A stretch of 64,000 bases of DNA from Anoxybacillus amylolyticus (GCF_001634285.1 NZ_CP015438.1:2058001-2122000), one strand, 5' to 3'. Counted from the stretch's first letter, positions 9,230 to 17,860 are shown. Notes: generated by a model from the letters alone, not told the origin. Program-made: numbers and translations.

Positions 9230-9246
9230 TGTTATAATTTCTAACA
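9230..9246. promoter_or_regulatory. TnrA/GlnR box 1 (tnrA upstream region)
   Basis: TGTTATAATTTCTAACA fits TGTNA-N7-TNACA exactly. It lies 70 nt upstream of the tnrA start. A weaker copy (TGATAATTTTTCTAACA, 9177-9193) lies closer to tnrA. Confidence 0.85.
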
Positions 9247-9262
9247 TTATTTTTATTTTATA

Positions 9263-9279
9263 TGTAATAAAATATAACA
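9263..9279. promoter_or_regulatory. TnrA/GlnR box 2 (between tnrA and small-gene pair)
   Basis: TGTAATAAAATATAACA fits TGTNA-N7-TNACA exactly and lies 58 nt upstream of the divergent small gene, a position suited to activation of that gene by TnrA. Confidence 0.85.
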
Positions 9280-9336
9280 TAAGAATAGCAATCACGCAAA
9301 AAATGTTTATAATGGGAAGAAAAAGGGAGTGGGAAC

Positions 9337-9513
9337 ATGGGGAATTTGCTCCGAAACGCGCTTTGGAGACAAAAACAGTTTTATATTGACGAACTGACGA
9401 AAACAGGCATGTTCGATTTCGATTCGCTTGATCGATGGACCATCACTGAATTGCGCCGCGAATATGAACGAAATCGAGCAAGACAAAAGAAAAAACGGGA
9501 GGGATTACAGTGA
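9337..9513 (+). CDS. Small basic protein (FbpA-like), divergent from tnrA
   Basis: 58 residues, starting MGNLLRNALWRQKQFYIDEL and ending in the basic tail ARQKKKREGLQ. The pattern LRNA-hydrophobic-ELTKTGM-LRREY resembles the short Fur-regulated basic protein family FbpA. GGGAGTGGGAAC precedes the ATG. In Bacillus subtilis tnrA is divergent from a TnrA-regulated pair of small genes (ykzB-ykoL), and the same layout is seen here. I infer positional, not proven sequence, equivalence. The gene overlaps the next one by 4 nt. Confidence 0.6.
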   Translation: MGNLLRNALWRQKQFYIDELTKTGMFDFDSLDRWTITELRREYERNRARQKKKREGLQ

Positions 9514-9647
9514 ACTACCAAGCTCTTGAGCTCGCTAAACGAATTGTCGAATTAGACTTGCAGCGCGATGCGATTTTTGAACAGCTTATGAGCCTCGCAG
9601 GCGAACGAGCGTACGAACTGCTTCGGGAAGTGCAAAACAGAGGATAA
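9510..9647 (+). CDS. Small helical protein, second gene of TnrA-linked pair
   Basis: 45 residues from GTG at 9510, which overlaps the previous TGA as GTGA, with GGGAGG 8 nt upstream. The sequence begins MNYQALELAKRIVELDLQRD and continues as a charged helix to VQNRG. The overlap implies translational coupling. No family recognised; a protein-interaction or regulatory role is only a guess. A strong terminator follows. Confidence 0.6.
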   Translation: MNYQALELAKRIVELDLQRDAIFEQLMSLAGERAYELLREVQNRG

Positions 9648-9653
9648 TTTAGT

Positions 9654-9691
9654 AAAAAAGTTCTTGTCACCGTACGACAAGAACTTTTTTT
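9654..9691 (+). terminator. Rho-independent terminator after the small-gene pair
   Basis: AAAGTTCTTGTC pairs with GACAAGAACTTT around a 7-nt loop and is followed by a T-run. Confidence 0.9.
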
Positions 9692-9840
9692 CTGACAATT
9701 GTAACCGTTTTATATTAAAATACGTATTGTTATTCATAGAATTGAGATGGTCTTTTCAATAGATTGTCACAAATTTCATTACTTTGTGAAGGATTTATCA
9801 TTATACTAAAATATGTAGGAAACGAAGATGAAGCTGGTGA

Positions 9841-10929
9841 ATGAACATGAATAATCGACAACCTTCCGAACTAGTCGTGATGAAAAGTTTAGCATTTTTA
9901 GCTGTCGTCTTTCAAAGCGCTTTACTATACGTGATGAACCACCGAACGCTTCGACCGGAAGAAGCGGTAATGGTCGGTATGCTCTTTAATTTTGTAAAGT
10001 TTTCAGCGCCGGTATTCGTATTTTTGGCAGGATTCCATATGGCGCAGCAAACCATTGGCCACTATCCGTCGTACGTGCTGCAGAAAGGAAAAGAATTGCT
10101 TCTTCCGTATGGGTTCTGGGCGGTTGTTTATTTATTTTTACTAGCAAAAGATGCTGGCTGGAATGAATGGGTAAAACAATTTTTGACAGGGGACGCTGCC
10201 CCTCATTTATGGTATGTGGTGATGATTTTCCAATTCCATGTACTCGCTCCGTTGTTTGCGCTATTTTTTACATGGCTAAAAACAAAAGAGGCATGGACAA
10301 AAGCGCTCATCAGTGGCGCGGTTGTGTATATTTTATTTTTAATATCGTTCGAGCAGGTGAGTACGTCTTCACTCCATTATTTTGATCGAAGCTTTTTTGC
10401 TTATTTCTTTTACTTTTTACTTGGAGGCGTAGCAGCACAAACATTGCAAAAATGGCGGAAATTCGTCTTACAATCGATTCCGTTCAATACGTTTCTCTTT
10501 TTAGCATTGTTTATTTTCGTAGGATACGAGTTGCTTACCTTTAAAACTATTTTTTCGATTGATTTAAAAGCGGCAACGTATTTAAAACCGTCGATGTTTT
10601 TCTACGTATGCTCAGAAATTTTATTGCTTTACGCATTATCGATAACTATCGTTCAAACAAAATCGCCGTTATATACGGTACTTCGGTTTATTCACCGTTA
10701 TACGTACGGCGCGTACTTAGGGCATTTATTCTTTATATACATGTTTGCACATACGTTAAACACCGCTGCTCCGCTTTTACAAGGTGTCATGTTGTTTGCT
10801 GTTACTGCTTTTTTATCGGTTGGATGCTGCGTGCTCCTTCATTTGTCTCCAGTGAGCACGTTGGCCATCGGGCACGAACAAAAACAATGGGAATGGCGGG
10901 TTTCTCCGCTAATGCTATTGAAAAAATAA
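9841..10929 (+). CDS. Membrane acyltransferase 3 family protein
   Basis: 362 residues with about ten hydrophobic segments. The N-terminal part has ELVVMKSLAFLAVVFQSALLY followed by FSAPVFVFLAGFHMA, and a middle HLWYVVMIFQFHVLAPLF block, all typical of acyltransferase-3 (OafA/WecH type) proteins, which O-acylate surface glycans or lipids at the membrane. The usual N-terminal catalytic His is not obvious here (the block reads SALLYVMNHRT). It converges on the lytT gene with a shared terminator. Confidence 0.75.
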   Translation: MNMNNRQPSELVVMKSLAFLAVVFQSALLYVMNHRTLRPEEAVMVGMLFNFVKFSAPVFVFLAGFHMAQQTIGHYPSYVLQKGKELLLPYGFWAVVYLFLLAKDAGWNEWVKQFLTGDAAPHLWYVVMIFQFHVLAPLFALFFTWLKTKEAWTKALISGAVVYILFLISFEQVSTSSLHYFDRSFFAYFFYFLLGGVAAQTLQKWRKFVLQSIPFNTFLFLALFIFVGYELLTFKTIFSIDLKAATYLKPSMFFYVCSEILLLYALSITIVQTKSPLYTVLRFIHRYTYGAYLGHLFFIYMFAHTLNTAAPLLQGVMLFAVTAFLSVGCCVLLHLSPVSTLAIGHEQKQWEWRVSPLMLLKK

Positions 10930-10948
10930 CGGGCAAAATGCCCGTTAT
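10926..10948. terminator. Bidirectional terminator between convergent genes
   Basis: ATAACGGGCA and TGCCCGTTAT form a perfect 10-bp stem with an AAA loop, between the acyltransferase stop and the lytT stop. Confidence 0.85.
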
Positions 10949-11664
10949 AATTCTAACCGCTGTCGAAGCGCTTTCACATAATTGCGACTGACTGGAATTT
11001 TCACGTCTGTTCCTGTTAACGTCAACTGATATGCGCCATTAAACCATGGGGTAAGCTGTTCTACTTTTTCCACATTTACTAAATAGCTTTTATGCGGACG
11101 AAAAAATAGAGTCCCTTTTAGTTTTTGTTCTAGCTCTTTTAACGGGGCTTTCGTATAATACGTTTTCTGTTTCGTCACAACGATTGTATCTTTTATTTCT
11201 CGGCAACAATATAAAATATCGTGCGGCGAAACGTAAACGATGCCGTCTTCTTCTTCAATCGCTAACTTTCGAAGTGGTCCGTGTGAAGCAGTAGGTTTTT
11301 CTTTTTCCAATTTGCGCAACAGGCGAGCGACCGTTTCCCCTACTTGCACGTCATCAAATGGCTTTAATAAATAGTCTACCGCTTCATAACGGAACGCTTC
11401 GACCGCGTAATTCGGATATGCCGTTGCAAACACAATCGTCGGCGGTTGCTTAAGTTGTTTTAACATTTTCGCAAGGATAAACCCTGACATTTCCGCCATT
11501 TCGATATCCAAAAACACAACATCCGGCTGCAAGGAAACAATTTTTTCGAGCGCACTTTCCCCGCAATCTGCTTCGCCTACAATTTCCACTTGCTCATACT
11601 CGCTCAATAAATGTTTCAACTCGTCGCGGCTTAACGGTTCATCATCGACGACGATAACTCGCAT
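10945..11664 (-). CDS. lytT: LytTR-type response regulator
   Basis: About 239 residues from MRVIVVDDEPLSRDEL (ATG 11664; another ATG 4 codons upstream sits too close to the GGAGG). The receiver domain has acidic DDE, phosphoacceptor Asp in VVFLDIEMAEMSG and Lys in LLKPFD. The C-terminal LytTR DNA-binding domain includes LFFRPHKSYLVNVEKVEQL. It overlaps the histidine kinase gene, so both are one transcript. In Bacillus, LytS/LytT controls lrgAB-type holins or pyruvate uptake in response to pyruvate or membrane state. No lrgAB is beside it here, so the target is elsewhere. Confidence 0.87.
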   Translation of the reverse strand: MRVIVVDDEPLSRDELKHLLSEYEQVEIVGEADCGESALEKIVSLQPDVVFLDIEMAEMSGFILAKMLKQLKQPPTIVFATAYPNYAVEAFRYEAVDYLLKPFDDVQVGETVARLLRKLEKEKPTASHGPLRKLAIEEEDGIVYVSPHDILYCCREIKDTIVVTKQKTYYTKAPLKELEQKLKGTLFFRPHKSYLVNVEKVEQLTPWFNGAYQLTLTGTDVKIPVSRNYVKALRQRLEL

Positions 11665-13429
11665 ACGCAACCACATCCCCCTCCTTCCCTTCTTTCAGTG
11701 GAACGGTTAATTGAACAGTCGTTCCTTTTCCTTTTGCCGATACAATGGCGAATTTCGCTTCTTCTCCAAGCAATGACTTTATTCGCTCATACACATTATA
11801 TAAACCGATCCCCGCTCCTTTTGAAGAAGCGACTGGCGTTCGCAATAGCTGCGCTACTTCTTCATCCGTCATTCCTTTGCCGTTATCGGACACCGAAATT
11901 TTCACCATATCCCTATCAGCTTTCACGACGATGACAATTTCGCTACCTTTTTTCATATATTTTAAACCATGTTTTACCGCATTTTCTACCAATGGCTGCA
12001 GCGTCATCGTTGGAAGCACTACTCGGTCAAACCCCTCCTCAATATCATACCGGACACGCAATTTATCTTGAAACCGCGCTTCTTCGATTGTTAAATATGC
12101 TTGGACATGACGAATTTCCTCTTCTAACGTCGATAGCATTTCAGTCGTACCCGCTAAATTTTTCCTAAAATAATACGCTAGGGAAACGAGCAGTTGCCTT
12201 GCTCGATTCGGATCAATTCGGATGCAAGAAACGATCGTGTTGAGTGCATTAAACAGAAAATGCGGATGAACTTGGGCATGGAGCGCTTTAATTTGCGCTT
12301 CTTTCATTAATTGATAATATTTTTCCGCTTCGGCAATTTCCAGCTGCAAGCTTAAAAGCGACGATAGCCCTTTTACAAATTCAAACGTAATCGAAGATAA
12401 ATCCGCTTCTGACTGAAAGTAAAATTTAAGTGTTCCTACCGTTTCGTCCTTTCGCTTTAACGGTGCAATAATGGCTTTATGCAACGGACAATGCGGATCG
12501 TGGCAAGCGACCCGATCGTGCACAATGAGCATTTCCCCTGTCTCCACTACCCGTCGCGTCGTTTCTGTCTGAATCGGCTCATTGGCGAAATGATGGTCAC
12601 TCCCTGCCCCGACATGCGCCAAAATATGCGCGCGATCTGTCACCGACACTGCTACCGACGGAACTTCTTGAATAAAAAGCTCACAAATTGCTTTCGCCGA
12701 TTGGGGCGTTAACCCGTTCCGTAAATGATGAATAGTTGCTTCCGCTAAGCGCATCGCTTTTTCCGCCTGCAATGCACCTGCTTTTTCTTCTTCTTGAAAT
12801 ACGTTGCGAATGACTAGTATAAAAATAGCACTCCCTAAGCCATTAGCAATAACCATCGGCACACCAATTTCCTCGACGAGTAATAACGCTCGGTCAAACG
12901 GTTTGGCGACAAGCAAAATAACGAGCATTTGTAACGTTTCCGCTGCCATCCCAACGACAAGCGCCACCTCCGGCGACAGGGCGAACGCTCTTTTTTTGTG
13001 GTGATGCACCATCCCAGCAATCGCTCCAGCAATAATCGTCGATACACCGCAAGCGACCGCTGTAAACCCACCGAGAAAAAGCCGATGCACACCAGCAATT
13101 AATCCTGCGCCAAGCCCCACTTGCCATCCACCAAGCAAACCAGCGATAACGACCCCGATGACGCGCGAGTTGGCGAGCGCCTCATTTTCTTTCAACGACC
13201 ACGTCCATTTCGCGACTTCGAACGTTTCGACGTGCACCGTTAAACCGGTATACGTTCCAACAATCCCGAAAATTCCGAAAATAACCATAATAATGAACCG
13301 CTGTGTCCAATCCACTTGTTGATGATAAATCAAGCGGCGAAAATACGACAACCGTGTTAATAAAAATGCAACCATGACAATAATTCCAAGCCGTTCGACC
13401 ATCGAAAGGCAAAGCTGCCACACTGTCAT
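11642..13429 (-). CDS. lytS: LytS-type sensor histidine kinase
   Basis: About 595 residues. ATG at 13429 (MTVWQLCLSMVERLG) is chosen; AGAGGTGAT overlaps it, so GTG at 13423 is an alternative. Domains in order: a 5TMR-LYT membrane sensor with 5-6 helices, a GAF-like domain, a dimerisation region with phosphoacceptor His in HAQVHPHFLFNALN, and an HATPase domain with VENAVKHGLKY, DNGKGM and GAGIGLYNVYERI. It phosphorylates the LytT partner encoded immediately downstream. Confidence 0.88.
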   Translation of the reverse strand: MTVWQLCLSMVERLGIIVMVAFLLTRLSYFRRLIYHQQVDWTQRFIIMVIFGIFGIVGTYTGLTVHVETFEVAKWTWSLKENEALANSRVIGVVIAGLLGGWQVGLGAGLIAGVHRLFLGGFTAVACGVSTIIAGAIAGMVHHHKKRAFALSPEVALVVGMAAETLQMLVILLVAKPFDRALLLVEEIGVPMVIANGLGSAIFILVIRNVFQEEEKAGALQAEKAMRLAEATIHHLRNGLTPQSAKAICELFIQEVPSVAVSVTDRAHILAHVGAGSDHHFANEPIQTETTRRVVETGEMLIVHDRVACHDPHCPLHKAIIAPLKRKDETVGTLKFYFQSEADLSSITFEFVKGLSSLLSLQLEIAEAEKYYQLMKEAQIKALHAQVHPHFLFNALNTIVSCIRIDPNRARQLLVSLAYYFRKNLAGTTEMLSTLEEEIRHVQAYLTIEEARFQDKLRVRYDIEEGFDRVVLPTMTLQPLVENAVKHGLKYMKKGSEIVIVVKADRDMVKISVSDNGKGMTDEEVAQLLRTPVASSKGAGIGLYNVYERIKSLLGEEAKFAIVSAKGKGTTVQLTVPLKEGKEGDVVAYASYRRR

Positions 13430-13493
13430 CACCTCTATTTTTATCTTACCATGATCGGACAAATGGCTCACTTATTTTTTTACTCTTTCACCA

Positions 13494-13521
13494 AAAAGGA
13501 TGACCTAAAAAAGGCCATCCT
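13494..13521 (-). terminator. Terminator after the nitrate transporter remnant
   Basis: On the minus strand AGGATGGCC and GGTCATCCT form a near-perfect stem followed by TTTTTGG. Confidence 0.75.
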
Positions 13522-13535
13522 AATGAGCGGATTTT

Positions 13536-14591
13536 TTAAACATGTTCTGCTCTCGCTTTTCCGCTAGCGCCAATCCATGTTCTTCTCCATTGTCGTTGCA
13601 CGATCGTAATCAGTAACATGCACAAAATAGCAATTCCACTTAAAATGAGGAAACCGAACGTAAACGATCCGGTCGCTAATTTAATATTCCCTAAAATTTT
13701 TGGCAAAAAATAACCGCCAAGCCCTCCTGCCGCTCCGACAATTCCCGTGACGACGCCAATCTCTTTTTGAAACCGTTGCGGCACTAGCTGAAACACCGAA
13801 CCGTTCCCCATTCCTAAACTCATCATTGCGACAAATAATAACGAAGTAGCGATCGTTAAGCTCGGAAGCGAAGAAAGAAGCGCCATCATAATCGCTACCA
13901 CGCTATATAGCATGATTAACATGCGAATGCCTCCAAACTTATCAGCTAACCAACCACCAACTGGTCTAAAAAAACTCCCTGCAATAACACAAATTGTCGT
14001 AAAATCCGCTGCTCTCACTGGATCAAGTCCGTACTGGGCGTTGAAAAAGATCGTTAAATAGCTGGACATCCCGACAAAACCGCCAAATGTGACACTGTAA
14101 AAGATACAAAACAGCCATGCATCGCGTTGTTTTAACACGTTCATATAGTGGATAAATTTTTGTGGTGCGGGTTGGTTAAGACTATCTTTCGCTAATATCG
14201 AAAAGAGAATAAATGTCACAAGGACTGGAATAAGCGCCAAGCCAAAGACAATGTGCCAATCCCCGTAATGTTGGGCAATTCGGTTGGCAAACAACGTCGT
14301 TAATACCGTTCCACTGTTGCCAGCACCCGCAATCCCCATCGCAAGCCCTTGGTATTGCGGTGGATACCAACGGCTCGCAAGCGGCAATGCAGCAGCAAAA
14401 CTCGCTCCCGCCACTCCAAGCAATAACGCTACGACATAAAGCTCGGATAAATGATCCGCAAACTTCCATCCCCAGTTTCTTTTTTTCCATCTCTCCATCC
14501 CTCCGTGACATCTTAGTTACCGCTAAAACCATAGTTTGCATACTAAAATGAGTAACGTAAACATCCCGATTTCTTTGCTTTTTTGCCCCAT
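13536..14591 (-). pseudogene. nasA: NasA/NarK-type nitrate transporter with an N-terminal deletion
   Basis: An open frame from 14498 to 13536 (320 residues) matches the MFS nitrate transporter NasA from its third helix onward: LLGVAGASFAAALPLASRWYPPQ, GMAGAGNSG-type block, GGFVGMSSYL, and GMGNGSVFQLVPQRF. NasA is about 400 residues, so roughly 80-100 N-terminal residues are missing. At 14591 an ATG with a perfect GGGGGAGAGAGA ribosome binding site begins MGQKSKEIGMFTLLILV and soon stops. This looks like the true start followed by an internal deletion. A good ribosome binding site also leads into another frame at an A7 tract near 14486. Two TnrA boxes survive upstream. Probably non-functional. 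Confidence 0.72.
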
Positions 14592-14656
14592 TCTCTCTCC
14601 CCCTATGCTTATGTTAGTTTTATCTTATTATTATGTTGTTTTTTTATCACTTATAA

Positions 14657-14673
14657 TGTAATAATTTATTACA
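14657..14673. promoter_or_regulatory. TnrA box proximal to the nitrate transporter
   Basis: TGTAATAATTTATTACA fits TGTNA-N7-TNACA exactly, 66 nt upstream of the original start at 14591. Confidence 0.85.
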
Positions 14674-14718
14674 TTTTTTTTTATATACATACATAGAAAT
14701 CGTGAAAAATAATTTATA

Positions 14719-14735
14719 TGTTATTTTTTATAACA
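14719..14735. promoter_or_regulatory. TnrA box distal to the nitrate transporter
   Basis: TGTTATTTTTTATAACA fits TGTNA-N7-TNACA exactly. With the proximal box (centres 62 bp apart) it forms a paired arrangement typical of a strongly nitrogen-controlled promoter. Confidence 0.85.
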
Positions 14736-14749
14736 TTAATTCCCTAAGC

Positions 14750-14785
14750 AAAAGGCTCGTCCATCTAGAAATGAACGAGCCTTTT
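14750..14785. terminator. Terminator of the DnaA-domain-like gene
   Basis: AAAAGGCTCGT and ACGAGCCTTTT form an 11-bp stem around a 14-nt loop, with A and T runs on both sides. Confidence 0.85.
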
Positions 14786-14787
14786 GG

Positions 14788-15165
14788 TTAATGAACGATA
14801 TTCGGTTCTTGTAGCTGGTCGATGAGTTGTTCGCAACGTTGGACACGCTCTTCTAATTGTTGCATTCGCTGCTCAAGCGCTAGGACATATTCTCGTAAGC
14901 TCATCGGCGCATATCGTTTCGCCAATCGTTCGTATTCTTCGTCGATTGCTAACACAACCGTCATCGACGAGCCAAAAACTGTCTGAACGGCATCGATCAT
15001 AAGCGAGCCGTATTTCGTTTGCAAAGCGTTCCGCTGCTGTTCGTCGACGCATTTCACTACAATCCAGTCGTGATCAATAACTGCGGTTGTGCTGTGAACC
15101 CATCGTTCAAACGAACGGAGAGATAACTCTTCCGCCAGTATTTTTTTCACTTCCTCCCAATACAC
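14788..15165 (-). CDS. Orphan DnaA domain I-like protein with C-terminal coiled coil
   Basis: 125 residues from GTG at 15165, which has GGGAG 8 nt upstream; longer upstream frames lack a good ribosome binding site. Residues 1-80 resemble DnaA domain I: VYWEEVKKILAEELSLRSFERWV, then DHDWIVVKCVDEQQRNALQTKY. The remainder, with LALEQRMQQLEERVQRCEQL, forms a heptad coiled coil. No AAA+ or DNA-binding domain follows, so it is not DnaA itself. It could interfere with or bind DnaA partners. That role is inference; the domain resemblance is what I see. Confidence 0.6.
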   Translation of the reverse strand: MYWEEVKKILAEELSLRSFERWVHSTTAVIDHDWIVVKCVDEQQRNALQTKYGSLMIDAVQTVFGSSMTVVLAIDEEYERLAKRYAPMSLREYVLALEQRMQQLEERVQRCEQLIDQLQEPNIVH

Positions 15166-15262
15166 CCTTTTCTCTCCCTTCTTTTTATTATTGTAGCGAA
15201 TTTTCAAATAATAAAAAATTTGTTGATGTGTTTGAAAAATGGATGTTTTATTCTTTTGTTTC

Positions 15263-16315
15263 CTATGCTTGATGCACACGAAACGTATATTTTGTCATCG
15301 ATGAGTACACTTCTCCTGCACGCAAAATGCAAGAAGGAAAATGAGGGTGATGTACTGCATCTGGTAATGCTTGTGTTTCTAAGCAAATCCCTAAATATTT
15401 TCGAGATGGCATCCCGTTTACCTTCATCCCACTCGGAAAATGATTTCCTGTATATACCACCACCCCAGGTTCATCGGTTTCTATTATTAATGTTCGTCCG
15501 CTTTCGGGTTCAAACAAAACGATTTCTTCAGCATGACGGCTATCTAACAAAAACGGATGATCATATCCTTGCCCGACTAAAGCAATTTGCGGATGATTTG
15601 CTTCAATGCCTTCTTTGAGCAATTTGCCTTCCCTCAAATCAAAAGGAGTGTTCTCGACATTTAACAGTACACCGGTCGGAATAAACTGGTGGTCTAGCTC
15701 CAAAAACTGATTACTCTTGATTTTTAAGCGATGGTGTAAAATATCGCTTTTTAAATTGCCGCTTAAATTAAAATACGTATGATTGGTTAACGTTATTGGT
15801 GTGTCTTTGTCAGAAGTTGCATGGTAAGAAATGATGAACTCATTTTGATTATTTAACGTGTATGTAACTTGAACGTCGACATTCCCAGGATATCCTTCTT
15901 CCCCATCGGGGCTTGTATACGAAAACTGCACGCCTACCGCTTCTTTTGTAGAAAATTCAACTGCTTTCCAAACAACATGGTGAAATCCTTTTTGTCCGCC
16001 ATGTAAATGATTACTGTTTTCATTTTTATGTAACTGATATGTTTTTCCGTTTAATTCAAAAGAGGCTTCCCTGATTCTTCCAGCCACCCGCCCGATCACC
16101 GCTCCGAAATACGGGCTGTTTGTAAGATACGGAGAAAACTCATTGAACGCTAAGACAACATTTTCATAGTTTCCGTATTTGTCAGGAGCCAATATTTTTG
16201 TAATGATGCAGCCATAATTTAAACACGTCACTTCCATTCCGTTATCGTTCGTAAAGGTATAGGCGATAATCGGACGGCCATCTACTTCTGTCCATTGTTC
16301 CTGTACAATTCTCAT
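15263..16315 (-). CDS. galM: Aldose 1-epimerase
   Basis: 350 residues from ATG at 16315 with GGAAGAGGG just upstream; the longer frame overlaps the previous gene. Typical GalM features are NYGCIITKI, PYFGAVIGRVAGRI, HLHGGQKGFHHVVW with the catalytic His, LTNHTYFNLSG with the second His, and the C-terminal GICLETQALPDAVHHP containing the catalytic Glu. It interconverts alpha and beta anomers of aldohexoses (or xylose). It is co-transcribed 29 nt downstream of the Gfo/Idh oxidoreductase. Confidence 0.93.
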   Translation of the reverse strand: MRIVQEQWTEVDGRPIIAYTFTNDNGMEVTCLNYGCIITKILAPDKYGNYENVVLAFNEFSPYLTNSPYFGAVIGRVAGRIREASFELNGKTYQLHKNENSNHLHGGQKGFHHVVWKAVEFSTKEAVGVQFSYTSPDGEEGYPGNVDVQVTYTLNNQNEFIISYHATSDKDTPITLTNHTYFNLSGNLKSDILHHRLKIKSNQFLELDHQFIPTGVLLNVENTPFDLREGKLLKEGIEANHPQIALVGQGYDHPFLLDSRHAEEIVLFEPESGRTLIIETDEPGVVVYTGNHFPSGMKVNGMPSRKYLGICLETQALPDAVHHPHFPSCILRAGEVYSSMTKYTFRVHQA

Positions 16316-16344
16316 CCCTCTTCCTACCTTTCTTCGCGCGTTGC

Positions 16345-17346
16345 TTAAACGGTTAACTCGACCACTTTTCCTGTTTCCGCTGACATGCGGCACGCATCTA
16401 ACGCTTTCGCTTGCTGGATGATCGCATCGTCCGAATAACTTGGCGTTGTTCCAGCGAGGATACATTGCGAAACATGCTCCACCTGTAGACGGTACTGGTC
16501 GCCGTTAACTACTTCTTCCCGTGTTTTTCCGTCGTCTGTTTGGATGATGATTAAGCCGTTACCTTGTTGCACGTCAGGACGGTACGCCCGCGGAACGCTC
16601 AACTTTCCTTTTGTTCCAATGATTTCATACTCATTGCGCGCAAACATATCGAAGCTGCAATCAAATAAAACATGCACGCCATTGTTCATTTTCATCCATC
16701 CGTTTGTCACCATATCTACGCCGTAAGGTTCATCGTACGTAGAATGAACGGATAAGGCAACTGGCTCCGTTTCTAGTAAATAGCGAATGGAATGAACACA
16801 ATAGCAGCCTACATCCAATAAACTTCCTCCGCCAAACTTCGCCCCCATTCGAATGTTATTTTCCCGCTCGGCAAGATAAAAGGAAAAGCTTGCCCGCATG
16901 CTTTTCACTGTTCCTATTTCTCCGGAAGCAAGAATTTCTTTTACCCGTTGATGCTGCGGGTGGAATTGATACATAAACGCTTCCATCCAAACGACACCAT
17001 TTTCTCGGCAAACCTCTACCATTTTTCGTGCATCATCTTCACATAAAGCAGCTGGTTTTTCACAAAGAACATGTTTTTTATGTTCCGCTGCTTTCATCGT
17101 CCATTCCATATGCATATAATTTGGAAGCGGAATATATACAGCGTCAATGTTAGGGGCGGCAAGCAAGTCTTCATAATTGTTATAAGCTGTCGGTATTCCG
17201 AACTGCTGCGCCGCTTCATGCGCCTTCCCGCTACCGCTTGCGATTGCTACGACTTCCGCATTTTCTGCCCGCTGAATCGCAGGAATCAGCGTTTTCCTAG
17301 CAATAGCAGCCGTACTTAAAATTCCCCAGCGAACCTTTGTCCCCAT
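16345..17346 (-). CDS. Gfo/Idh/MocA family sugar oxidoreductase
   Basis: 333 residues. The N-terminal Rossmann fold begins VRWGILSTAAIARKTLIPAI, followed by VYIPLPNYMHMEWTMKAAEHKKHVLCEKP, whose EKP motif carries the conserved catalytic-site Lys. The C-terminal alpha/beta domain includes GGGSLLDVGCYCVHSIRYL. It uses NAD(P) on a sugar substrate, perhaps xylose or glucose. With galM it forms a two-gene operon. A XylR-like palindrome lies about 325 bp upstream, suggesting a pentose link, which is inference. Confidence 0.87.
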   Translation of the reverse strand: MGTKVRWGILSTAAIARKTLIPAIQRAENAEVVAIASGSGKAHEAAQQFGIPTAYNNYEDLLAAPNIDAVYIPLPNYMHMEWTMKAAEHKKHVLCEKPAALCEDDARKMVEVCRENGVVWMEAFMYQFHPQHQRVKEILASGEIGTVKSMRASFSFYLAERENNIRMGAKFGGGSLLDVGCYCVHSIRYLLETEPVALSVHSTYDEPYGVDMVTNGWMKMNNGVHVLFDCSFDMFARNEYEIIGTKGKLSVPRAYRPDVQQGNGLIIIQTDDGKTREEVVNGDQYRLQVEHVSQCILAGTTPSYSDDAIIQQAKALDACRMSAETGKVVELTV

Positions 17347-17347
17347 C

Positions 17348-17580
17348 TCATTTCACGAAACTTGCACAAGGAAACCCCTGTCTAAAGACTAGAGAGAAAT
17401 TACGCTTTACGCAAGTTTTATTCCCTCCTTTCGATACGTGTATCCATCCAATCGTTGAATGAGACGAATATGTGTCATGACATCTAAACGCGCGTTCTGT
17501 TTCCAACCTTGGTCTGGTCAACACGGGGCATTCAAGCCCACGACTTGAGTCGTTGGGTTGTTGACTCCCTTGCATGAATG
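17348..17580 (-). other. Gene-free leader with an IS200/IS605-type hairpin remnant
   Basis: No convincing gene. At 17537-17557 CCCACGACTTGAGTCGTTGGG forms a short hairpin of the kind found at the ends of IS200/IS605 elements. The flanking sequence has no transposase remnant. The 75-codon minus-strand frame covering this stretch has no ribosome binding site and is probably not translated. It may be a degenerate element end or omegaRNA fragment. Confidence 0.35.
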
Positions 17581-17669
17581 AACAGAGGCTGATCCACTAC
17601 CATCAGACCAGCCCCTACCCTTTTTGAATTTTCAAACACTTTCTTCACAATGATTATAGCAATTTTTAG

Positions 17670-17694
17670 TTAGTTTGTCCAAAAAACGAACTAA
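17670..17694. promoter_or_regulatory. XylR-like palindromic operator
   Basis: Half-sites TTAGTTTGT (17670-17678) and ACGAACTAA (17686-17694) form an 8-of-9 match palindrome. The pattern closely follows the Bacillus ROK-family XylR operator, with the half-site TTAGTTTGT. It lies upstream of the Gfo/Idh-galM operon; no xylR is in the window. Confidence 0.55.
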
Positions 17695-17825
17695 TTTTTA
17701 ATGATTGTTTTTTTCTAACGTTGTTGGAAAAGCAAGCTAACCTCATTCAACCGTTGCTTTTGTAACCATGGGCAGCGTTCGGATTCGAGAGGAGTCATTG
17801 CTACGAAACTAATTAAAACGAGAAT

Positions 17826-17851
17826 CCCGCCCTTAAGTGATGCAGGGCGGG
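17826..17851 (-). terminator. Terminator of the gluconate operon
   Basis: CCCGCCCT and AGGGCGGG form an 8-bp GC stem with a 10-nt loop just downstream of the gntP stop. Confidence 0.8.
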
Positions 17852-17860
17852 TGAGATTTG

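Noticed and set aside
10945-13429. LytSR paired with an lrgAB-type holin operon
   Set aside because: No lrgAB-like genes lie on either side; neighbours are an acyltransferase and the nitrate transporter relic.
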